Source of the DNA: Ascarosepion bandense
Lineage: Eukaryota; Mollusca; Cephalopoda; Sepiida; Sepiidae
Assembly: GCA_037127315.1 (NCBI GenBank)
Contig: JBBBDQ010001027.1
Span: forward strand, 365,001-429,000
DNA: 64,000 nucleotides
Direction of reading: 5' to 3'
Part shown: piece after piece, positions 57,901 to 64,000 of the stretch
How positions within the stretch are numbered: the stretch's first letter is position 1
Layout: every line of letters begins with the position of its first letter
Notes under the pieces: model-generated
What the model was told of the DNA's origin: nothing
The model's input: the letters and a program-made list of their open reading frames with translations, nothing else
Databases searched by the model: none
Position numbers and translations under genes: made by a program

Positions 57901-58955
57901 GATTATAATGCCAATCGTCCCTGTTATAATACTGACTGATGTACACATTTTGACTTCCTGATGCTTCAGTGTGATTCATGTTGCTTTCTTCACTGTCATA
58001 GACATAATTATTCTCCTTTAGGACAATGCCAGTTCCTGCTAGCAGAGAGGAGATAGGTGCTACAGTGCCATCATCAAATACCATTGTCTTTAAGGGAGCA
58101 CGAGGAACACAACGTCCAGTGCATAGTTCTTGGTGGTTGGTGAAATCTAGCTGACCTGATTCTATGTATTTTCTAAGGAAAAACAAAAGACATTCAATGA
58201 AGTCAATAAAATTAAACACAGACATTTGTTGTCAGTGAGTCATTTTATTTACATTAAATAAGTAACATTCAGTGAGGCATTTATAGGTTTCAATTATTTC
58301 ATAGAATCAAATGCAATAAACAATTTGCATAAAATGGATGGGTTTTGTTGAGGATTTCAAAATAAATCATTAATACTCAATATTTTTTCTTAAAAACAGA
58401 TTTTCTCAAGTACACAAAACCGCATTCTGCTTCTTGCAGAGTTAAACAGTAACATCAATTCATTATCGATTCCAAATTCAATTCACTCCAGAAAATATTT
58501 TTCTTCTAAAAGATTCATCTCCAAATAGAGTTTATGATACGATTATAGAGGTCATGACATGACACAATTCAATGTCTAATGAACAAAAGTGAGTAAGTGA
58601 TGTTTTTGAATTTTTTTTGCAATAAAGGACGAGGCACACTGGATAAGTTTTCTTTTTGTCTTTATTCGCATCGTCCTTTTACAGTTATACTTTATTTGAA
58701 AGTTTTTACACATGATGAAAATATAATTTTAAGTTATGCTGTATTTATGGGTTAAAGTAGCCAATATCAGGGATAGAGCATAATGTAAACATGAAAGTGA
58801 ACACTGAGGTCAACATGCCGCAGTGACAATGTTTCATGCTTCAACACAATCTTCAGGCCACGTGCATTTGACTATAAATGTTGGTCAATGGTGCATTATG
58901 AACAGAAGGTCTACTGTATTATCTTAACAGTTGTGTTTCCAATTATTCTAGAGGC

Positions 58956-59016
<61 letters not shown>

Positions 59017-59177
59017 CAGGATAAAATAAGCAGAAAGAGTAATAAGCTTTGTCCACACATGAATGCAATGCTGTTGTAGCCAAACACCTGTAACAACTTT
59101 TCTTTCTCCTAACAACATTTAATCACTTCTACACTGTGAATTTTAAAATAATGGTTCACTGGTTAACAGATTAAACA

Positions 59178-59216
<39 letters not shown>

Positions 59217-59820
59217 TATATCTCGTCTGTGTCATCAGTACAGTGAGACATGGACCATGTACGCCAGGCAAGAGAGGTGTCTGAACACCTTCCATGTGAG
59301 AAGTATCCGATGTATATTGGGAATCTCATGGCAAGACGAGGTGCCCAACACTGAGGTCCTGTGTCGAGCCAGTCTGCCACCCATGTTCACACTCCTTAAA
59401 CAGCACAGACTCTGCTGGCTAGACCATGTCCATCACATGCCAGACGATGACATTCCAAAAAGCCTCCTGTATGGAAAGCTGGCCTCTGGAAGAAGACCCA
59501 CTGGGTGACCACAACTGCAGTATCGTGACATCATGAAACGCGATATGAAAGCTGTGGGCATCAACATGAAGACATGGAAGAGCATAGCAATCAACCGGTT
59601 CAAATGGAGAGGAACCCTGACCCAACAACTTAAATCAAGGGAAGAGCAACTAACACAAGTCACCATGGAGAGGCGGGTTCACAGGAAGCAAAAGGACAGC
59701 TCCGACAGACCAGAAACAAAACATAAATGCAACCTCTGCAACAAAGACATCAGATTCTACAGTCACAGACAGTAATTCTCCAGTCAAGCAGACAACTAGG
59801 ATGCTAACCATGGTCAACTA

Positions 59821-59854
<34 letters not shown>

Positions 59855-62264
59855 AAATAAAAAGGTAATAATTATAATAATAATAGCATAATGAAACTCA
59901 ATAGCCATAAAGTTTCGGTGTTAAAACATCATCATCAGGCAATAAAATGTGGTTAATTTATTTTGTAATATATGGATGTATTTATTACAAAATAAATTAA
60001 CACTTCACTGCCTGATGATGGCGTTTTAACACTGAAACTTCATAGCTATTGAGTTGCAATATGCTTTTATTATCATAATAACAATAATAATTAGCATATA
60101 TTTATGCTCTATTTTTGTATTGAGCACTTCTTAAAAGTAAATATCTGTGGAATGTACTTCCATTAGTAAGCATTACTTATAAATGAAAGATATTTTTAAT
60201 TCTTTTTATTTTTATTCCCGTTAGGGAAAAAAAAATAATCACAGTATAAGGTTCTTTTTCTTGGTCCCTCTACCTATAACCACAAAAGTCACTTAAAGAT
60301 TTTTCAACAAACATGATACATCTTTTACAGAAGATACCCTGAAGTACCTCCAAGAATTTTGACAAAAACCACAACTTATGGAGAACACTACAGATATCTC
60401 TTGCTGCACATGTATACACAAGCTATACACTTCAATTGCCTTAAATATCCCTTTAATCTTTAGTATCAATTTTTCAGCTGATAGAGCTTTCACCTTAATT
60501 TCAGTTTCTTTCTATCAGAACTCTCAGAATGTCATTCTAAGGATATTTGTAAGCAATGCTGCAAAGAAATAAAGGACAGAACAAGCCTTCATTGAGATTG
60601 AACCTGACATCTCTTTTTTACATCTTGATATGAAAACTACCTTACCACTTGAGAAAGAAACCAACTGGCTGCTGTTCAAATTTAGCAATATAGCCCTTCC
60701 TTATCTTCCTCTAATTAAGATGAAAGAGATATTATTTTTAAAAACTGAGAACTGAAAAGACAGTATAGATGAATTTTTTAAAATATTACTTATAATAGAA
60801 CTTTGTAAGTTAAGATGTCAATATATCAGGCAGTCAGAAACGTAAGAAAAAAAATTAATGATGCTATATATCATCATACAAAATATTTACAACCATCATT
60901 CTGTTACTCAATTTAAAATTAAGCCTAATATTTTAGGAAAACTTTGAACATGCACTAAAGTTCCCTTTTATAACCAGTGACAATGTTTGTATGTATTATT
61001 GTGGGCTATTTTCATTGTCCTTGTTTTTCAAATTTTTATATGGCATCTCTAGAAACTAAGATATTCAACACAATCTCATCACATTTGAGAGATACACTGA
61101 TGACATTTTCCTTCTCATAAAAAAAAAAGCTTTCAAAAGTAAAGCCGTCCTTTAGTTTCAACTACAAAGTTGGTATTCATAAAAGAATCCCATTTCTCAA
61201 CATCCAAAATGACTATGAAAGATGAAAATTATGTTACCTCAATATAAAAAAAAAAGAAAGTGTTAATTCTTGCCTATCAAAGTGAATGATCAGAAAATAA
61301 ATTATAAAAAATACCCAGTCAACCAGGCCAAAATTATCTTTTTATATATAATCATATTGCCCCAAGCAAGGCATTTTACTGCCACTGTTTTGCAGGCGGT
61401 TACATAGGAAGAAAGTTATGAAAAAGAGTGACAGGTTATAGAAGGTGTCAGGAAGTGGGCAAGAGAAGGATGAAAATACTGATGAGAGTGGAGTGGGCAG
61501 AGAAAGGAGCATGAGCGAGAGGATGCAGGTTAGTGTGATAGATGTCTATTGACCTTACATTTAAATTCCTGGAGATTGTAGCTGTCGGGAAAGCAAGTAC
61601 AGGGAAGGGAATTCCACAGGTGGGAAGTGCATGAAAAGAAGCTGTTAGAGTAGAAATTGCAGTTACATTTTATTGGTTTCATTGTAAAAGGGTGAGACCT
61701 AGTTGCTAATCTAGTAGCTCGTGTAAATTCATACCTAGGGGGCATCGGTAATCTAAGTTCATTGGAGAAGAAACCGTGAAAGTATTTATATAAGAGGTAC
61801 AGGGAAGCCATGTCACGCCGGTGAGAGAGCGACTACAGCTGAGCTGCCAAGTCAGTATCAATCACATTAGATTCTCCATTGGATTTTGTCAAGAACCCCC
61901 AGGTGAATAGCAGGGGCACCCGACCAGATGTGGCAGCAGTATTCAATACACGGGCGGATGGTAGATTTTTTTTTTTTTAATTTTAAAATATGCATTAAAC
62001 AGTAAATCTGTTCACGATATATTCCAATAAGGAGAGGTAGAGAGATATTTACCTCAGCTGAATGCCATTCATTCGGACAGCATTTTTCCAGTCTTTCAGC
62101 TTTTCCTTTTCACCCATCACAGAAAAGAGTTTAGGGGATATAAAACGGCCATCAAACTCTATACATTCACGATGAATGCCAGGGCAAATGAATTTATCCA
62201 TGTGTAGTTTGCCAACTAAGTTTCCACAAGTTACTGTTATGATCCCTGCACTGTCTTCAGCCAT
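51622..62264 (-). CDS. GMEB: GMEB-type SAND-domain transcription factor (five coding exons)
   Basis: A nuclear DNA-binding regulator of the glucocorticoid modulatory element binding protein family. In vertebrates these form GMEB1/GMEB2 complexes that bind ACGT-containing sites and tune steroid response; the role in an invertebrate is inferred. The spliced product is 389 residues (1170 nt with stop). Residues about 10-100 form the SAND domain: KFICPGI, KLKDWKNAVRMNGIQL (the KDWK DNA-binding motif), then SGQLDFTNHQELCTGRC with the His/Cys residues that hold zinc in GMEB SAND domains. Residues about 190-230 carry the GMEB-typical SQLFWKGIIELGLADEIFRE helix, residues about 230-300 are a charged coiled coil, and the tail is Ser-rich. 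Vertebrate GMEBs are longer (over 500 residues), mainly in the C-terminal half. DEAF1-like proteins share the SAND domain, but no MYND finger or FWKGI motif is expected there together. All junctions are GT-AG and in phase. Confidence 0.9.
51987..53774. other. GMEB intron 4
   Basis: No element recognised apart from homopolymers: G at 52419-52429, A and T runs near 52580 and 52640, and A at 53516-53539. Confidence 0.55.
53775..53897 (-). CDS. GMEB: GMEB exon 4: coiled-coil segment
   Basis: Acceptor TTTTTTCATTGTAG, 123 nt, donor GGAAG|GTAAAA. Codes for VRKVSTVVNELGLSAKLKYR and LAAHKTDMERQKDKLDKEME, heptad-like and charged. Phase 1 at both ends, the same length as exon 3. Confidence 0.8.
53898..55207. 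other. GMEB intron 3
   Basis: It holds repeat C (54352-54535). The remainder is A+T-rich with no recognised element. Confidence 0.6.
54352..54535 (-). repeat. interspersed repeat C, copy 2
   Basis: Minus strand: GGGTATGATGATAAACTACA, AGGCCTCTGATTGGGAG, CATCTCTTAATTGCTGTTGT and GGTGGTAGCACCTGTTAGGG in the same order as 8378-8560. It sits in GMEB intron 3 in gene orientation. Confidence 0.65.
55208..55330 (-). CDS. GMEB: GMEB exon 3: FWKGI helix
   Basis: Acceptor CTTCCTTTTTTAG after a long T tract, 123 nt, donor GATG|GTAAAT. Codes for SQLFWKGIIELGLADEIF and REIKTTLDNLKLNLIRNN. Phase 1 at both ends. Confidence 0.9.
55500..57570 (-). pseudogene. LINE-B RT remains inside GMEB intron 2
   Basis: Minus-strand text in order: ILKSEVRAAGPNVTAIEILS near 57490 (start of the RT finger region, normally followed by a KPGKSPG-like loop that is missing here), RLEIGQE and later FELLGKHDL-like words near 57230-57060 (RT), then a C-terminal RQALLGAAKNQKLWRDMIAH near 56490. 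A further C-terminal piece is at 55500-55620. Strong decay and SINE B insertions (55825-55935, 56250-56432) break it. It has the same orientation as GMEB. Confidence 0.65.
56250..56432 (+). repeat. SINE B, headless second-body type
   Basis: CTTCCAGCTATGGGTTAAAT, TTGGTTGGCAACCAGTCTAC and CCCAAGCATGTATCATGTAT make a body without tRNA head, like the second halves of the compound copies. Confidence 0.7.
57826..58172 (-). CDS. GMEB: GMEB exon 2: second half of SAND domain
   Basis: Acceptor TTTTTCCTTAG, 347 nt, donor GATG|GTAGGT. It completes the split Arg and continues KYIESGQLDFTNHQELC, then an acidic/polar linker (TGIVLKENNYVYDSEESN). It ends in phase 1. The SAND domain is split between exons 1 and 2. 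Confidence 0.9.
58962..59014. repeat. compound (GT)n-(GA)n microsatellite in GMEB intron 1
   Basis: A (GT)n run passes directly to (GA)n, as at 25652-25707. Confidence 0.9.
59216..59776 (+). pseudogene. third LINE type, C-terminal fragment
   Basis: Plus strand: TFHVRSIRCILGISWQDEVP, NTEVLCRASLPPMFTLLKQH, RLCWLDHVHHMPDDDIPKSL, LYGKLASGRRPTG, then RDIMKRDMKAVGINMKTWKS and INRFKWRGTL, with a final CNLCNKDIRFYSH finger-like end. This is the C-terminal tail of a non-LTR element of another family than LINE-A or B. One stop (59506) breaks it; the RT is absent. It is antisense to GMEB within intron 1. Confidence 0.8.
59862..60090. repeat. inverted-repeat element with paired CTGATGA...GAAAC cores
   Basis: Arms of roughly 105 bases face each other: GAAACTCAATAGCCATAAAG...AAATAAATTA-like left arm and its complement on the right. 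The minus-strand copy reads CTGATGATGATGTTTTAACA then CCGAAACTTTATGG; the plus-strand copy reads CTGATGATGGCGTTTTAACA then CTGAAACTTCATAG. Both have hammerhead-like core order with weak helix II. It is bordered by (TTA/ATA)n. Confidence 0.6.
60990..61270 (+). pseudogene. possible Penelope-like RT fragment
   Basis: TFERYTDDIFLLIKKKAFKS and a shifted FSFNYKVGIHKRIPFLNIQN resemble the Y-x-D-D box and the KIPFLDVLI-type block of Penelope-like reverse transcriptases. It is short and frame-broken, so the call is tentative. Confidence 0.4.
61346..61967 (-). pseudogene. LINE-A 3' fragment inside GMEB intron 1
   Basis: Minus strand: MASLYLLYKYFHGFFSNELR, TRATRLATRSHPFTMKPIKC, SFFSCTSHLWNSLPCTCFP, DSYNLQEFKCKVNRHL, with the family tail GGGGCAATATGATTATATAT at 61346. 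It has the same orientation as GMEB and lies 86 bases downstream of exon 1. Confidence 0.85.
62053..62264 (-). CDS. GMEB: GMEB exon 1 (coding): start and first half of SAND domain
   Basis: The acceptor TTTTATTTCAG lies immediately before ATG (62264-62262), so the 5' UTR is in an upstream exon outside or unrecognised. The exon has 212 nt and codes for MAEDSAGIITVTCGNLVGKL through MNGIQL. It ends ...CTGAG|GTAAAT in phase 2. Confidence 0.85.
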
Positions 62265-62416
62265 CTGAAATAAAAGCAAAGAAAAAGATGTTAATTATCT
62301 GAACACATTACACAACTCCTGCAGTATAATTTATTATAGCTATACTTTTAAACAAAAATGAACACAGACTTTGCTAGTATTGCCTTTTTTCAGCTAAAAC
62401 TGGGTAATAACAATAT

Positions 62417-62451
<35 letters not shown>

Positions 62452-62514
62452 TAATGTTTTGGACATTGTAAAATTTTTCTTTGTTCCACATTCACTCAGA
62501 TATACACACACACA
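62265..62514. other. GMEB 5' intron sequence
   Basis: Polypyrimidine/acceptor before exon 1, then A+T-rich DNA with (AT)n at 62421-62448. No promoter or 5' exon was recognised. Confidence 0.5.
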
Positions 62515-62910
62515 CATACTACCAGCCATAATTATTAGGCCACCCAGTTTTTTAAAGAATATGATGTATTTCATACTATTTTTAGTATTTATTGCCAAGT
62601 GGATAATTCTAAATGAAAATAGAATGTTTTTTTTTGTTATTATTACTTTGTAAAATTTTACAAAGCAGCCAGAAAGCCTTTGCATTGGCCAGCCAATAAA
62701 AAGAAGAGACTAGCATGGGGAAGAGAGCACAAAAACTGGACACCAGAACAGTTTATTTGATGCACATGTTATTGTGCAGTATTAACAAAAGAACCATTCT
62801 ATTTTCATTTAGAATTATCCACTTGGCAATAAATACTAAAAATAGTATGAAATGCATCATTTTCTTTAAAAAAACTGGGGTGGCTTAATAGTTATGGCAA
62901 GTAGTGTGTG
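62515..62910. mobile_element. Tc1-like MITE, copy 2
   Basis: Ends TACTACCAGCCATAATTATT and TTAATAGTTATGGCAAGTAG are inverted; subterminal repeats and the word GCACATGTTATTGTGCAGTA match 38947-39332. It carries an extra central segment (about 62660-62750) that the first copy lacks in part. Confidence 0.7.
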
Positions 62911-62924
62911 TGTGTATGTATGTA

Positions 62925-63400
62925 TTTAGTGTATCAAGGCAGCAGATAATTTTCTAAACATATACTGTTAAATATAAGAGACAATGAATGTCTATTATGT
63001 TTAATCATGAGCCGTTCTAAACATCGTATTTTGGTTTTAATTTCAGGTGAAAATAAAGACAAAAATTCTCCAACATTTGGATAATTTTTTATTAAGTTGG
63101 TTCTAAGTTTTCAGCTTACATGAGCCATCTTCAGAGAGGTTACAGGGACGTTAACATAAAAACATCCATCATCAGCGACAATTTTATCGTGTTGACATAA
63201 AACTTTACTAAGCAATGACAACAATCACCAAAAATAGCAAACGCAGTCCATAAATCTGCAATGTGGCTCCATGATGCCACACCTCACGAGAGCTTAAAAT
63301 GATAACAGAACCATATATTTAAATGCAATGTAATGTGTTATGACCAGATTTAAATGTGATTTTATTAAGTGTGGGTTGTTTGGACTTAATGTAGATGGCC
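62925..63400. repeat. inverted-repeat element E, copy 2
   Basis: TAGTGTATCAAGGCAGCAGA, TACTGTTAAATATAAGAGAC, TCATGAGCCGTTCTAAACAT and AGTTGGTTCTAAGTTTTCAG match 36132-36670. It keeps the long left outer arm that the first copy lacks and loses the right arm. The core here is decayed (GCTTACATGAGCC). Confidence 0.6.
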
Positions 63401-64000
63401 TCCAATATCTGAAGGTTCTTTTTACTGTGTATGAGTGAGGATTATTGTATTGTTGACTAAAATCTGTCTGATATTGCCTACATGGATATGTTTTTCTAAG
63501 AAATGTTGTTCAATTTATTCTGATCAGAAAGATAAAAACATACATGAGGAAGAAGGAAAATCAATGAATGCAGCACAAAAGAAAAGGTGAGAGAGTAAGA
63601 AAATGCAGGTTGCCTGGACTTGGTTTCTGGTTAGATGACCCGTGGTTCTTTGAAGAGAAGAGAGAAAAAAATAAAAAAATAATCACATTTTTTTCCCTTG
63701 CTTTGGATTGGCCAATAAATAAAAGGTTATATTTATTGTTTTTGCAGATATGAACACATGGTAAAATTTAGTACTCCAACTATATTGGTGAATGTATAAA
63801 CATGGTTTTTTATTAGCTCATGAAAAGGTAAAAGTGTGTAAGATTGGACTTTCTGTACAATCAAATCTTATGAAAACCAACTATATATACACACACAGTT
63901 TCATAAAAAATGATAGAAAAGATATTGCAATTAAGCTTTTTATTTAATTTTTCCTTGCGTCTGTATGAAAGTTTTCTTTTCTGAACATAAAGTGTGTAAA
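63401..64000. other. no gene seen at window end
   Basis: Short frames only; a GMEB 5' exon could lie further right. Confidence 0.45.

Overview
The window looks like metazoan, probably molluscan (octopus-like cephalopod), nuclear DNA. It is A+T-rich, carries very many (AT)n, (GT)n, (GA)n and (TTA)n microsatellites, several tRNA-derived SINE families, decayed LINEs, two Ty3/gypsy elements and Tc1/mariner debris, and has one intron-containing host gene. The clade assignment is inference from repeat style. There is no operon, CRISPR array, intact tRNA/rRNA gene or bacterial feature.

Host gene. The only host protein gene I can support lies on the minus strand at 51622-62264. It has five coding exons (62053-62264, 57826-58172, 55208-55330, 53775-53897, 51622-51986) with GT-AG junctions and consistent phase, giving 389 residues. 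The protein has a SAND domain with the KDWK motif, an FWKGI motif and a basic coiled-coil tail, which identifies a GMEB-type (glucocorticoid modulatory element binding) transcription factor. Its introns hold LINE, SINE and inverted-repeat insertions. The untranslated first exon and promoter lie to the right, probably outside the window.

Layout. 0-13 kb: SINEs (families A-D), LINE-A 3' ends, a foldback element, a hammerhead-like motif and a dead DDE transposase. 13-19 kb: LINE-A fragments, a tandem array of U2-snRNA-like segments, and a LINE/U2/SINE chimera. 19.6-22.1 kb: a decayed gypsy element (CCHC knuckle, protease, RT, RNase H) split by a 547-bp inverted-repeat transposon with an 8-bp target duplication. 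22.6-23.9 kb: an array built on a 14-bp palindrome. 24-25.4 kb: SINE, mariner and LINE-A. 27.2-31.3 kb: a second gypsy element (CsRn1-like) with a -1 frameshift signal at the gag/pol boundary; its integrase abuts a LINE-like fragment that is itself split by a 792-bp solo LTR with a 4-bp duplication. 32.6-34.2 kb: the longest LINE-A copy. 34.6-35.8 kb: a G+C-richer tandem repeat carrying a tRNA-Lys-primer-like 11-mer. 36-43 kb: inverted-repeat elements, a Tc1-like MITE and SINE B/D copies. 43-51.6 kb: mostly repeat-poor A+T-rich DNA downstream of the GMEB stop codon. 51.6-62.3 kb: the GMEB gene. 62.3-64 kb: a second Tc1-like MITE and an inverted-repeat element.

The most interesting signals are (i) a SINE-like family whose tRNA-like promoter is flanked by inverted arms with hammerhead-ribozyme-like cores (three copies), (ii) U2-snRNA-derived heads in a tandem array and in a SINE chimera, (iii) the gag-pol frameshift cassette, and (iv) two insertions whose removal restores the interrupted reading frame. 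All assignments come from reading the sequence without database searches.
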